A DNA stretch of 64,000 nt, from contig JARLHY010000098.1 of NCBI GenBank assembly GCA_031292015.1, positions 20,070-84,069 of the forward strand. The letters run 5' to 3'. Position 1 is the stretch's first letter, and the number at the start of each line of letters is the position of its first letter. The DNA comes from Negativicutes bacterium. Lineage in GTDB: Bacteria; Bacillota_C; Negativicutes; Sporomusales_B; JARLHX01. A model generated the notes under the pieces. It was given only the letters and a program-made list of their open reading frames with translations. It made no database searches and was not told the origin of the DNA. Below, piece after piece: positions 42,853 through 52,040 of this stretch. Both the position numbers and the translations under genes were made by a program.

Positions 42853-43728
42853 ATGTTACTGCAGCAAATCATCAACGGGCTCACCCAGGGCAGCATCTAC
42901 GCACTGGTGGCCATCGGCTTCGCGCTGATCTTCGGGGTGCTGGGTCTCGTCAACTTCGCCCATGGCGAAGTGTATATGGTCGGTGCTTTTTTGGGCTTCA
43001 TCCTGATCGCTCTGTTTCATCTGCCTTTCCTGCCGGCCCTGGTTCTGGCCATGGTCGGGGCGGCGGCTTTAGGGGTCGTGGTCGAATTCGTCGCTTTCAG
43101 GACACTGCGCCGGGCGCCTGACGTGGCGCCGATGGTGTGTACCCTGGGGCTTTCGGTGGTGCTGCAGAATGTGGTGATGCTGGTGATGGGGTCGGACACC
43201 AAGAGTTTGCCTGTGGATATATCCACAGGGGATCTCATACCCTTGTGGAACGCCCAGATTTCCGGTTCGCAGCTGGTAATCTTCGCTGTATCCATCGCCC
43301 TGATGGTGCTGCTGCAGTTCATCCTGTACCGCTCCCGGATGGGCAAAGCCATCCGGGCCACGGCTCAGAACAAGGACGCCGCCAGCCTGATGGGCGTCAA
43401 CATCAACAGGGTGATTTCCGCCACTTTCGCGCTGGGGTCGGCCCTGGGCGGAGCGGCCGGCGTGCTTGTCGGCATGTATTACAATGCCTTTTACCCGATG
43501 ATGGGCTTTACCGCCGGACTGAAAGCTTTCACCGCCACCGTCTTCGGCGGCTTGACCAGCGTTCCCGGGGCGGTGGTGGGCGGACTGATCATCGGGGTGG
43601 CCGAAAATCTCGGGGCGGCCTATATTTCTTCCGGCTACCGGGATATGATCGCCTTTTTCATCCTGATCCTGGTCCTGCTGGTCAAGCCGTCAGGCTTGTT
43701 CGGGCGGGACCCGCAAGGGAAGGTGTAA
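42853..43728 (+). CDS. livH: Branched-chain-type ABC transporter permease LivH (operon 2)
   Basis: A 291-residue permease. QQIINGLTQGSIYALVAIGF and LVNFAHGEVYMVGAFLGF are LivH hallmarks, and the C-terminal AAYISSGYRDMIAFFILILV is shared with the copy at 6068. About eight hydrophobic segments are present. It begins 107 bases after the binding-protein gene with AAGGTGAAGT as a modest ribosome site and overlaps livM by one base, consistent with a single operon. Confidence 0.93.
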   Translation: MLLQQIINGLTQGSIYALVAIGFALIFGVLGLVNFAHGEVYMVGAFLGFILIALFHLPFLPALVLAMVGAAALGVVVEFVAFRTLRRAPDVAPMVCTLGLSVVLQNVVMLVMGSDTKSLPVDISTGDLIPLWNAQISGSQLVIFAVSIALMVLLQFILYRSRMGKAIRATAQNKDAASLMGVNINRVISATFALGSALGGAAGVLVGMYYNAFYPMMGFTAGLKAFTATVFGGLTSVPGAVVGGLIIGVAENLGAAYISSGYRDMIAFFILILVLLVKPSGLFGRDPQGKV

Positions 43729-44705
43729 TGATGGCGATAACGGAAAAACAGAAGAAATCGCTGATTGCTGCGGTGGTCGTTCTGGCTGCTGTACTGCCTC
43801 CTTTCATCAACAACGATTATATCCTGCGGGTGCTGACCATTGCCGGAGTGTTCACCATTTTGACCCTCAGCCTCAACCTGGTGACCGGCTATACCGGACA
43901 GTTCTGCCTCGGCTGGGCGGCCTTTTACGGCATCGGGGCCTACACCTCGGCCCTGCTGGCGATGAAGCTGGGGTTCTCCTTCTGGCTGGCGCTGCCGCTG
44001 GGAGGAGTGATGGCGGCTGCATTCGGGATCCTGCTGGGCATACCGACCCTGCGCCTGAAGGATATCTACCTGGCAATCACCACCCTGGGGTTCGGCGAGA
44101 TCATCCGGCTGATTATGCTCAACTGGACCGACCTCACCCGGGGCTCGATGGGTCTGCCGGGAATTCCTTCGCCGCGGCTTTTCGGCTACGAGTTTTCCAG
44201 CAACCTGCCTTATTATTATCTGATTCTGGTTTTGGTGCTGATCACGGTGTTTACGATGCACCGGCTGATCGATTCCCGTCTCGGCCGGGCGCTGATCGCC
44301 ATCCGGGAGGACGATCTGGCGGCCAAGACTGCGGGGATAGACATCACGGCCTATAAAGTCATGGCCTTTGCCATCGGCGCCTTTTTCGCCGGCATCGCCG
44401 GCAGCTTCTACGCTCACTACACTTCGTTCATCGACCCCCACACCTTCTCGTTCATGGAATCGATCTCGATCCTGGCGATGGTGGTGCTGGGCGGGATGGG
44501 CAGCATTACCGGTTCGATCATCGGCGCCCTGATCCTGAGTATTATCCCTGAGATGCTGCGTGGCCTGTCCGAGTACCGGATGATCATGTACGGGCTGATT
44601 ATGATGGCGGTGATGATTCTCCGGCCTCAGGGCATCATGGGCAAGGGCCGCGAGTTCGCCCGGAGCGCCGGAAAGATGAGAACACGGGGAGGTGGCCGCG
44701 CTTGA
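43728..44705 (+). CDS. livM: Branched-chain-type ABC transporter permease LivM (operon 2)
   Basis: A 325-residue permease. The true start is at ATG 43728 or, with better ribosome-site spacing, ATG 43731; the same frame is open back to 43137 but only as overlap with livH. LTLSLNLVTGYTGQFCLGWAA, RLKDIYLAITTLGFGEIIR and SRLGRALIAIREDDLAAKTAG mark the LivM family. The stop overlaps livG by four bases. It forms the channel with LivH. Confidence 0.92.
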   Translation: MMAITEKQKKSLIAAVVVLAAVLPPFINNDYILRVLTIAGVFTILTLSLNLVTGYTGQFCLGWAAFYGIGAYTSALLAMKLGFSFWLALPLGGVMAAAFGILLGIPTLRLKDIYLAITTLGFGEIIRLIMLNWTDLTRGSMGLPGIPSPRLFGYEFSSNLPYYYLILVLVLITVFTMHRLIDSRLGRALIAIREDDLAAKTAGIDITAYKVMAFAIGAFFAGIAGSFYAHYTSFIDPHTFSFMESISILAMVVLGGMGSITGSIIGALILSIIPEMLRGLSEYRMIMYGLIMMAVMILRPQGIMGKGREFARSAGKMRTRGGGRA

Positions 44706-45463
44706 GCCTGCTGGAAGTCAAGAATCTTACCAAACGCTTTGGCGGACTGACGGCCATCGATAAACTGGAGCTGCTGGTGGAAGACAGGCAGATCGTCGGG
44801 CTGATCGGCCCCAACGGCGCCGGTAAAACCACAGTGTTCAACGTCATCACCGGGGTGTATCCCCGCAGCGAGGGGCAGATCCGCCTGCAGGGCGAAGACA
44901 TCACCGGCTTGCCTTCTCATCTTGTCACCTGCAAAGGGATCACCCGCACCTTTCAGAATATCCGGCTGTTCGGCCAGATGACAGTGCTGGACAATGTCCG
45001 CATCGGCCGCCACTGCCGGACCGGAGCCGGCCTCCTCGGGGTACTGCTGCGCACCGCCGGCACCCGGCGGGAGGAAGCCGCCATCCGGGAGCGGTCGATG
45101 GAACTGTTGGCCATGGTGGGTCTGGCGGCCAAGTCGGGCGAGAAAGCCAGCAACCTGTCCTACGGGGAACAGCGCCGCCTGGAAATCGCCCGGGCGCTGG
45201 CCACCGACCCCAAAGTCCTGTTCCTGGACGAACCGGCCGCCGGTATGAATCCCCAGGAAAGCTGGCAACTGATGGAGCTTATCGCCAGGCTGAACGAAAA
45301 CGGTCTGGCCATCCTGCTGATCGAACATGACATGAAAGTCGTTATGGGCATCTCCCACAAAGTGGTGGTGCTGGACCATGGCAGCAAAATCGCCGAGGGT
45401 CTGCCCAAGGAGATCCAGGCGAATCCTCAGGTCATCGAAGCTTACCTGGGCAGGGGGGGCTGA
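44702..45463 (+). CDS. livG: Branched-chain-type ABC transporter ATPase LivG (operon 2)
   Basis: A 253-residue ATPase. Walker A is GPNGAGKTTVF, the signature LSYGEQRRLEIARAL and Walker B VLFLDEPAAGMNP; the switch region IEHDMKVVMGISHKVVVLDHG follows. The start is TTG at 44702, overlapping the livM stop, with GGGGAGG about seven bases upstream, so this unusual codon is well supported. It energises the LivH/LivM pair together with LivF. Confidence 0.93.
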   Translation: MSLLEVKNLTKRFGGLTAIDKLELLVEDRQIVGLIGPNGAGKTTVFNVITGVYPRSEGQIRLQGEDITGLPSHLVTCKGITRTFQNIRLFGQMTVLDNVRIGRHCRTGAGLLGVLLRTAGTRREEAAIRERSMELLAMVGLAAKSGEKASNLSYGEQRRLEIARALATDPKVLFLDEPAAGMNPQESWQLMELIARLNENGLAILLIEHDMKVVMGISHKVVVLDHGSKIAEGLPKEIQANPQVIEAYLGRGG

Positions 45464-45466
45464 GAC

Positions 45467-46174
<708 letters not shown>

Positions 46175-46198
46175 AATAAACAGCAAAAAGGAGAAAAC

Positions 46199-46705
46199 AT
46201 GATGCAAGAAAAAGAGTGCTGCAACAACAACACGGTATCGGAAAAAGAGCTGACCGAGGCTGTCCGTATGGCGATCCAGGACCGGGCCATCTGGTTCTAT
46301 CTGCTGCTGAAAGAGATTGAGGCTGCCGGCGGCGACCCTGACGCCGTGGCTGAAAAAGCCATCTTTAAATTCGGACAAGGCAAGGGCAAGAAAATCGGCA
46401 AAGCCGCTACCCCCAAGGAATTTTTCGACGGCATCGCCACCAAGAACGCCTTCCTGGCCTTTGCCATGGAACCGGGCGAAGTGACAGAAGACAGGGGCTA
46501 CTACCGCTTTCATCATTGCGCGCTGGTCGAGGCCTGGAAGCAGCTGGGCTGCAGCCAGGACGAAATCGCCCACCTGTGCGAGCTGGCCAGTTGCGGCGAC
46601 CACGGGGTGATCAGCTGTTTCCCGGACCTGGAGCTCAGCTTCAACGGCGTCATCGCTGAAGGGAAACCTTACTGCGAACTGGTCGTCACCAAGAAAAAGG
46701 CCTGA
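46199..46705 (+). CDS. L-2-amino-thiazoline-4-carboxylate hydrolase-like protein
   Basis: A 168-residue soluble protein that resembles the ATC hydrolase family, whose founding member opens the thiazoline ring of L-2-amino-thiazoline-4-carboxylate on the way to cysteine. The YYRFHHCALVEAWKQLG stretch near residue 100, ELASCGDHGVI near 130 and the C-terminal CELVVTKK are the features I rely on; the CC near the N-terminus is not part of the family core. AAAGGAG precedes the ATG. It sits between a complete LivKHMGF-type transporter and a cysteine-synthase relative, which would fit uptake and breakdown of a sulfur heterocycle or amino acid. The substrate is inferred. Confidence 0.7.
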   Translation: MMQEKECCNNNTVSEKELTEAVRMAIQDRAIWFYLLLKEIEAAGGDPDAVAEKAIFKFGQGKGKKIGKAATPKEFFDGIATKNAFLAFAMEPGEVTEDRGYYRFHHCALVEAWKQLGCSQDEIAHLCELASCGDHGVISCFPDLELSFNGVIAEGKPYCELVVTKKKA

Positions 46706-46747
46706 GCTTCCCGGACGAAACAACGCAGCTGAAAGGACAAGTTTGAT

Positions 46748-47683
46748 ATGGCTAGATATGTAGAGAATATATTAGAGGCGGTGGGCAATACCCCGCTGGT
46801 AAAAATGGGCCGGATAGCGCCGGCGACCGGCGCCAGCATCTTCGCCAAGGTGGAATGCCTGAATCCCGGCGGCAGCATCAAGATCCGCACCGCCCTGGGG
46901 ATGATCACGGCGGCCGAGGAGGCCGGCCTTTTAAAGCCGGACTCGATCATCGTCGAAGTGACCAGCGGCAACCAGGGCATCTCAATGGCCCTGATCGGGG
47001 CGGTCAAAGGCTACCGGGTACGGATCATCATGCCGGAGAATATGAGCATCGAACGGCGCAAGCTGATCCAGGCCTATGGCGCCGAGGTGGTGCTCACCCC
47101 GGCTGGCGAGAACATCCAGGAAGCCATTGAGGCGGCCCTGACGGTGGCCAAGCGGATGGCAGACCAGGACCCGCGGGTGTTTCTGCCCAAGCAGTTCGAG
47201 AATCCGGCCAACCCGGATATTCACCGTCAAACCACGGCCGAAGAGATCATTGCCCAGCTGGAAGGCCCGCTGGATGCTTTCGTCGCCGGCTTCGGCACCG
47301 ACGGAACCATCACCGGCATCGGCGAAATCCTGAAAAAGGCCTACCCGGACATTAAAATTATTGCAGCCGAGCCTGAAAATGCCGCCATTCTGTCAGGTCT
47401 GGCAATCGGCCATCATATTCAGCAAGGCATCGGCGACGGAGTAATCCCGCCGATCATGAACACCGCCATCGTCGACGGCATCATTCTGGTGAGCGACGCC
47501 GACGCCCTGGCCGCGGCCCGCCGCCTGGCGAAAGACGAAGGGCTGCTCTGCGGCGTATCCAGCGGCACCAACATCTGCGCCGCGCTGCGCATCGCTCAGA
47601 AACTGGGGCCGGCGGCGAAGGTGGTAACCATACTGCCTGACACCGGGGAGCGTTATCTGAGCACAGAACTGTTCGAGTTTTAG
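46748..47683 (+). CDS. Cysteine-synthase-family PLP enzyme with altered substrate loop
   Basis: A 311-residue fold-type II PLP enzyme of the O-acetylserine sulfhydrylase family. The PLP lysine is Lys45 in NPGGSIKIR, where most family members read NPGGSxKDR. The substrate loop, normally TSGNTG, is TSGNQG near residues 77-82. The PLP-phosphate loop GFGTDGTITG (usually GTGGT) and GVSSGTN also vary, while the C-terminal PDTGERYLSTELF is canonical. These changes suggest a related lyase or exchange reaction rather than plain cysteine synthesis. It is the last gene of the transporter operon, 42 bases after the ATC-hydrolase-like gene. Confidence 0.87.
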   Translation: MARYVENILEAVGNTPLVKMGRIAPATGASIFAKVECLNPGGSIKIRTALGMITAAEEAGLLKPDSIIVEVTSGNQGISMALIGAVKGYRVRIIMPENMSIERRKLIQAYGAEVVLTPAGENIQEAIEAALTVAKRMADQDPRVFLPKQFENPANPDIHRQTTAEEIIAQLEGPLDAFVAGFGTDGTITGIGEILKKAYPDIKIIAAEPENAAILSGLAIGHHIQQGIGDGVIPPIMNTAIVDGIILVSDADALAAARRLAKDEGLLCGVSSGTNICAALRIAQKLGPAAKVVTILPDTGERYLSTELFEF

Positions 47684-47825
47684 GCGAACAGGAAAATCCA
47701 TACTTAATACTGCTGCATGCAAGCCTTGCGGTTCGGCCGGAGGCTTGTTTTTTGTCGTTTCTTAACGAATTTGGAGAAACAAGAAAGGTGTTTTCCGCCG
47801 GGACGCCGAAGGAATACAATTAAAT

Positions 47826-47838
47826 TACAATAATTGTA
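47826..47838 (+). promoter_or_regulatory. Palindrome TACAAT-A-ATTGTA upstream of a lipoprotein gene
   Basis: A perfect 6-bp inverted repeat with one central base, about 43 bases before the ATG at 47881 in an AT-rich stretch likely to hold the promoter. It could be an operator. No protein can be assigned. Confidence 0.4.
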
Positions 47839-47880
47839 TATATGTGGTAAAAAACGGATGATGCTTGAGGAGGGTTGACA

Positions 47881-48570
47881 ATGAAAAGATGGACAATGGT
47901 ATTTCTGGCGGTTTTGATGGTGCTGGCCAGCCTGGGGCTCAGCGGCTGTGGCGGCGGCGACAAGAAAGAGACAGGCAGCACCGTCCAGCCGGCCAGGGAA
48001 GAGTCGCTGGCCGATCTGCTCAGCAAGGGCAAAAAGCCGGCGGGGCTTGCCTATGACTATGTCATGACCGCGAAGGACGGGCCGCAGATGACCGGCAAGA
48101 TGTGGGTCGACGGCAAGAAAGCCAGAAGTGAGACGACGGTGCAGAATCAGAAAATGATCATGATCATCGACGGCGACGCCAATGTGGCGTATATGTACAA
48201 CCCTGACCAAAACTCGGCGATGAAGATCGCGCTGGACAGCGCAAAACAGGCGCAGACCCCGGGCGGTTACACCCGGGAGCTGGATCCCGCCAAGGCCAAG
48301 GTGCTGGAAACCACGACTTATGACGGCGTACGATGCCGGGTGGTGCAGATCGACAACCAGGACGGCAAAGGGCAGTCCAAGATGTGGCTGCGGGAAGACT
48401 ACGGCCTGCCGGTCCGGGTGGAGAGCACCGACGCCAGCGGCGGCAAGATGGTGATGGAATACAAAAACCTGAAGGTGGGCCCGGTGCCGGCCGACACATT
48501 CCAGCTGCCCAGCGGTGTGAAGATCACCGATATCGGCGGCATGATGAAACAGATGCCGGCCAAACCATAA
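47881..48570 (+). CDS. Lipoprotein with LolA-like / outer-membrane-lipoprotein-sorting-type fold
   Basis: A 229-residue lipoprotein. The ATG at 47881 has GGAGGG about seven bases upstream; the in-frame TTG at 47875 overlaps that site. The signal ends in LGLSGC (lipobox), followed by a GGGDKKETGS linker. The body (KPAGLAYDYVMTAKDGPQM, GKMWVDGKKARSE, MIIDGDANVAYMY, SKMWLREDYGLPVRVE) reads like the LolA/LppX superfamily of lipid-binding beta-sheet proteins. This call is tentative. It is a single-gene unit with its own terminator. Confidence 0.72.
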   Translation: MKRWTMVFLAVLMVLASLGLSGCGGGDKKETGSTVQPAREESLADLLSKGKKPAGLAYDYVMTAKDGPQMTGKMWVDGKKARSETTVQNQKMIMIIDGDANVAYMYNPDQNSAMKIALDSAKQAQTPGGYTRELDPAKAKVLETTTYDGVRCRVVQIDNQDGKGQSKMWLREDYGLPVRVESTDASGGKMVMEYKNLKVGPVPADTFQLPSGVKITDIGGMMKQMPAKP

Positions 48571-48584
48571 CCGATACTGCTGGG

Positions 48585-48619
48585 AAAGCCGGCTTGCCCC
48601 GAGGGCAGGCCGGCTTTTT
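48585..48619 (+). terminator. Terminator of the lipoprotein gene
   Basis: AAAGCCGGC-TGCCC pairs with GGGCA-GGCCGGCTTT around a short loop, followed by a T-run to 48619. The following 300 bases up to 48914 hold no supported gene. Confidence 0.9.
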
Positions 48620-48914
48620 GCCATCCTGACAGCGATAAAAGCTTCAAAGCCTTCCGGCGGTGGACGCCAAAAAGGCCTTTTCGGGGGAAAGCCGGGTGGA
48701 AAAAAATGTGGGCAAAAATGTATACAAAAGCAGGAATCGGGGGGCCAGTTTCCGAAAAAGTTTACTTTGAGGACACTTGAATAAGCGCGGCGAGCAGCGC
48801 TGAGAGGAGGGTTGGCAAACCCGGTCCGGAAGGGGCGGGACACCCTGCTTCTGCTATAGTCTGACGGCGTGGGGGATATAGTCTCACTGCATATTGAATA
48901 TTCAGAAATTGAAT

Positions 48915-48943
48915 TTTACCAAACCCGAAGACTAAAGTATAAT
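48915..48943 (+). promoter_or_regulatory. Sigma-A promoter of the isomerase/transketolase operon
   Basis: TTTACC (48915-48920), 17 bases, then a perfect TATAAT (48938-48943). It lies about 100 bases before the isomerase ATG. The transcript leader is unremarkable. Confidence 0.65.
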
Positions 48944-49040
48944 AGCAGCTAAGGGAGGGAATAACTGCGTTAGGCCGGCTAAATGAACAGTGATCGACAG
49001 GGACGAGCCTGGAAAAATGTGATTGAGGAGGAATATTGTT

Positions 49041-49952
49041 ATGAATGAGTCGATTCGCAAATATATGAAGGTAGGTCTGATCCACTTTATGGCCTATCCC
49101 AGCACGATGAAAGGGGAAGGCCCGATCGCCGAGACGTTCAGGAAGATCGCTCTGGACGATTATTTTGATGTGGCGGAAATCACCCAGATCAAGGATCCCG
49201 CGGTGAGAAAAGAAGTCAAGAAGATGATCGAAACCTCGCACATGGAAGTGGCCTACGGCGGACAGCCGCGCCTTCTGACCACCAAACAGAATATCAACGA
49301 CCTTGACGAAGCGGCCCGCCAGACGGCGCTGGCCAACCTCAAGGAAGGTATCGACGAGGCTTATGAAATTGGCGCGGTGGGCTTCGGTTTCCTGAGCGGC
49401 AAATATCCGGAAGACAGGAAAGAAGAAGCTTACCAGGCGCTGGTCAAATCCACCAAGGAATTGTGCGCCTACGCCAAATCCAAAGGGAACATGAAAGTCG
49501 CCCTGGAAGTTTTCGACTATGATATCGAAAAATGCTCGATCATCGGCCCGGTGGACATCACCAAACGGTATGCCGAAGAGATCTGCAAAGAATTCGATAA
49601 TTTCGGCCTGATGGTCGACCTCAGCCATCTGCCGCTGCTCCATGAAACGGCCTGGGAATCACTGATCCCGGTCAAGGACTACATCATCCATGCGCATATG
49701 GGCAACGCGGTTGTCAGGGATAAGTCCTGCCCGGCCTACGGCGACGCTCATCCCCGCTTCGGCTATCCCGGCGGCGAAAATGACGTCGACGAGCTTGTCG
49801 AGTATCTGCGGGTACTGCTGGCCATCGGCTTCCTGAACCCTCATAAACGCCCCTTCGTCAGCTTCGAAGTAAAACCGGTGGGCGACGAGGACCCCGACCT
49901 GGTCATCGCCAACGCCAAACGTGTCCTGAATCTTGCCTGGGCCAAAGTATAG
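49041..49952 (+). CDS. Sugar-phosphate isomerase/epimerase-type TIM-barrel protein
   Basis: A 303-residue xylose-isomerase-like TIM barrel. The ATG at 49041 has GAGGAGG about ten bases upstream; an in-frame AGG-rich extension to 49023 is unlikely. Metal-type residues can be seen in VALEVFDYD, GLMVDLSHLPLLHE (Asp, His), YIIHAHMGN (His) and FVSFEVKP (Glu), the usual Glu-Asp-His-Glu set. It is encoded immediately before a split transketolase, so it probably supplies a ketose or ketose phosphate. The exact sugar cannot be named; the isomerase/epimerase label is by fold. Confidence 0.82.
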   Translation: MNESIRKYMKVGLIHFMAYPSTMKGEGPIAETFRKIALDDYFDVAEITQIKDPAVRKEVKKMIETSHMEVAYGGQPRLLTTKQNINDLDEAARQTALANLKEGIDEAYEIGAVGFGFLSGKYPEDRKEEAYQALVKSTKELCAYAKSKGNMKVALEVFDYDIEKCSIIGPVDITKRYAEEICKEFDNFGLMVDLSHLPLLHETAWESLIPVKDYIIHAHMGNAVVRDKSCPAYGDAHPRFGYPGGENDVDELVEYLRVLLAIGFLNPHKRPFVSFEVKPVGDEDPDLVIANAKRVLNLAWAKV

Positions 49953-50008
49953 AATCTGAACCTGCTGGATTTCCATCTTGGTACAGTCATTGAAAGGGGT
50001 GTAGTTTT

Positions 50009-50845
50009 TTGTTCACGAACGACATAGAGAAGCTTAGCGCCATCTGCAAGGACGTACGGGCCGACATCGTCAAAATGACGGCGGCGGCCGGTTCGGGTCA
50101 TCCCGGGGGCAGCCTGTCGGCGGTGGAGCTCATGACCGCGCTGTATTTCAGCGTCATGAAGCATAAGCCTGACGACTATTGCTGGCCGGACCGGGACCGT
50201 TTCATCCTGTCCAAAGGACACGCCTGCCCGGTGGTTTATTCGGTCATGGCCAGAACCGGCTACCTGCCGGTGGACGAACTGGTGACCCTGCGCAAATGCG
50301 GCAGCAGGCTGCAAGGCCATCCCAGCTGCAAAACGCTTCCCGGCATTGAGGTTTCCAGCGGTTCGCTGGGCCAGGGCCTGTCGATCACTAATGGTCTCGC
50401 TATGGCGGCCAAACTGAACAAAAAAGACTACCGGGTGTACTGTCTCATGGGCGACGGAGAAATCCAGGAGGGCCAGGTCTGGGAGGCCGCGATGACCGCT
50501 GCGCACTACAAGCTTGACAATGTGTGCGCGATGATCGACTACAACGGCCTGCAGATCGACGGCGATATCGAAGATGTCATGGGGGTTGCGCCGCTGCCGG
50601 AAAAATGGGCGGCCTTCAACTGGCATGTCATCGAAATCGACGGCCACGACCTATCCCAGGTACTCAAAGCTTTCGATTCGGCCAAAAACACCAAAGGCAA
50701 ACCGACGATGATCATCGCCAACACCATCAAGGGCAAAGGCGTTTCCTACATGGAGAACGCGGCCGGCTGGCACGGCAAGACACCAAGCGAGGATGAAGCG
50801 CAGAAAGCTCTGGCGGAAATTTTTGCAGGGGGGTACATAGATTGA
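50009..50845 (+). CDS. Transketolase, N-terminal (TPP-binding) subunit
   Basis: A 278-residue protein that equals the N-terminal domain of transketolase. HPGGSLSAVELMTALYF, SKGHACPVVYSVMA (His) and the TPP/Mg motif GDGEIQEGQVWEA near residue 150 are present. The start is TTG at 50009 with AAAGGGG nine bases upstream; no ATG or GTG is better placed. It overlaps the C-terminal subunit gene by four bases, the typical split-transketolase arrangement of Firmicutes and Archaea. The operon partner is the TIM-barrel isomerase 56 bases upstream. Confidence 0.9.
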   Translation: MFTNDIEKLSAICKDVRADIVKMTAAAGSGHPGGSLSAVELMTALYFSVMKHKPDDYCWPDRDRFILSKGHACPVVYSVMARTGYLPVDELVTLRKCGSRLQGHPSCKTLPGIEVSSGSLGQGLSITNGLAMAAKLNKKDYRVYCLMGDGEIQEGQVWEAAMTAAHYKLDNVCAMIDYNGLQIDGDIEDVMGVAPLPEKWAAFNWHVIEIDGHDLSQVLKAFDSAKNTKGKPTMIIANTIKGKGVSYMENAAGWHGKTPSEDEAQKALAEIFAGGYID

Positions 50846-51783
50846 GCGTCAAGATGCTACCAAACAGGGACGGTTACGGTCACGGGCTGGTCGAACTGGG
50901 AGCCGCCAATCCGGATGTCGTGGTTTTGGACGCCGACTTGGCAAAATCGACGCGCTCAGACTGGTTCGCCAATAAATATCCTGACAGATTTTTCGATATC
51001 GGCATTTCCGAGCAGGACATGATCGGCACCGCCGCAGGTCTGTCGCTGGCCGGCAAGATCCCGTTCGCCACCACCTACGGCGTGTTCGTCGCCGGACGGG
51101 CATGGGACCAGATCCGGACCACGGTCTGTTACTCCGGCCTGAATGTAAAGATCGCCGGAGCCCACGGCGGCATCTCGGTCGGTCCCGACGGCGCCACTCA
51201 CCAGGCGCTGGAGGATATCGCCCTGATGCGGGTGTTACCTAATATGACGGTTGTCGTTCCCTGCGACGCCGTTGAAGCCAAAAAGGCCACCATCGCCGCC
51301 GCCGGCATGCACGGCCCCTGCTTCCTGCGCTTCGCCAGAGAGGCGACCGCGGTCTTCACCGAAGAAGGCGACTTCTTCGAAATCGGTAAAGCCAATGTGC
51401 TCAAAGACGGCCGCGATGTGACCATCATCGCCTGCGGCCCGATCGTGTACGAGGCGCTGCTGGCGCAAGAGCAGCTGGCCGCCAAGGGGGTTTCGGCCCG
51501 GGTGATCAACCTGCACACTGTGAAGCCGCTGGACGAAGCGGCGTTGCTTGCGGCGGCCAAGGAAACCGGAGCGATTGTCACCGCCGAAGAGCATCAGATC
51601 GCCGGCGGACTGGGCAGCGCGGTGGCTGAATTCCTGGTCCAGAACAAACCGGTGCCGATCGAGATGGTGGGCATCCAGGACACCTTCGGCGAAAGCGGCG
51701 CTCCCGAAGAACTTGCTGTCAAGTACGGCCTTGTCGCCAAAGATATTGTCGACGCGGTGGAAAAAGTGCTGAAAAGAAAATAA
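50842..51783 (+). CDS. Transketolase, C-terminal subunit
   Basis: A 313-residue protein equal to the pyrimidine-binding and C-terminal domains of transketolase. The catalytic-type glutamate is in DIGISEQDMIGTAAGLSL near residue 54-71, and GAHGGISVGPDGATHQALED (His) and EEHQIAGGLGSAVAE follow. The start is TTG at 50842, overlapping the upstream stop with GGGGGG before it. Together with 50009-50845 it moves two-carbon units between sugar phosphates. Dedicated split transketolases beside a sugar isomerase often belong to a specific pentose pathway; which one cannot be read here. Confidence 0.9.
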   Translation: MSVKMLPNRDGYGHGLVELGAANPDVVVLDADLAKSTRSDWFANKYPDRFFDIGISEQDMIGTAAGLSLAGKIPFATTYGVFVAGRAWDQIRTTVCYSGLNVKIAGAHGGISVGPDGATHQALEDIALMRVLPNMTVVVPCDAVEAKKATIAAAGMHGPCFLRFAREATAVFTEEGDFFEIGKANVLKDGRDVTIIACGPIVYEALLAQEQLAAKGVSARVINLHTVKPLDEAALLAAAKETGAIVTAEEHQIAGGLGSAVAEFLVQNKPVPIEMVGIQDTFGESGAPEELAVKYGLVAKDIVDAVEKVLKRK

Positions 51784-51792
51784 GTTTTGCGG

Positions 51793-51825
51793 GGCCCTTC
51801 CGGTGAAAGCCGGAGGGGCCTTTTT
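51793..51825 (+). terminator. Terminator of the isomerase/transketolase operon
   Basis: GGCCCTTCCGG pairs with CCGGAGGGGCC (51793-51820), followed by TTTTT. Confidence 0.9.
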
Positions 51826-51851
51826 ATGTTTTGGCTGTTTAGAAACTTTAT

Positions 51852-51872
51852 GGAAAACCTCTCCCGCGCGGC
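51852..51872 (+). repeat. Dispersed 21-mer, copy 1
   Basis: A GGAAAACC..CTCCCGCGCGGC sequence that recurs with one change at 57089-57109. It lies between a terminator and the serC promoter and belongs to a GC-rich intergenic repeat family. Confidence 0.45.
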
Positions 51873-51958
51873 AGCTGCTTGTTCCAAAACGTGTGGGGCG
51901 GGCAGAGTGTTAACTCTCAGTTCTTTGCTAAATTTAGGATCAAATGCCGATAATAGAT

Positions 51959-51987
51959 TTGACGGGAAAGCTCCGAAAAGGTAAAAT
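51959..51987 (+). promoter_or_regulatory. Sigma-A promoter of serC
   Basis: TTGACG (51959-51964) and TAAAAT (51982-51987) with a 17-base spacer. The start codon is 54 bases downstream. Confidence 0.75.
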
Positions 51988-52040
51988 ATAGTACAATTAA
52001 ATATTTGACTACAACCGCCATCGATAGAGGAGGGGTTTTT

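Noticed and set aside
43137..43727. N-terminal extension of livM inside livH
   Set aside because: Out-of-frame reading of livH; the LivM family begins at the ATG near 43728.
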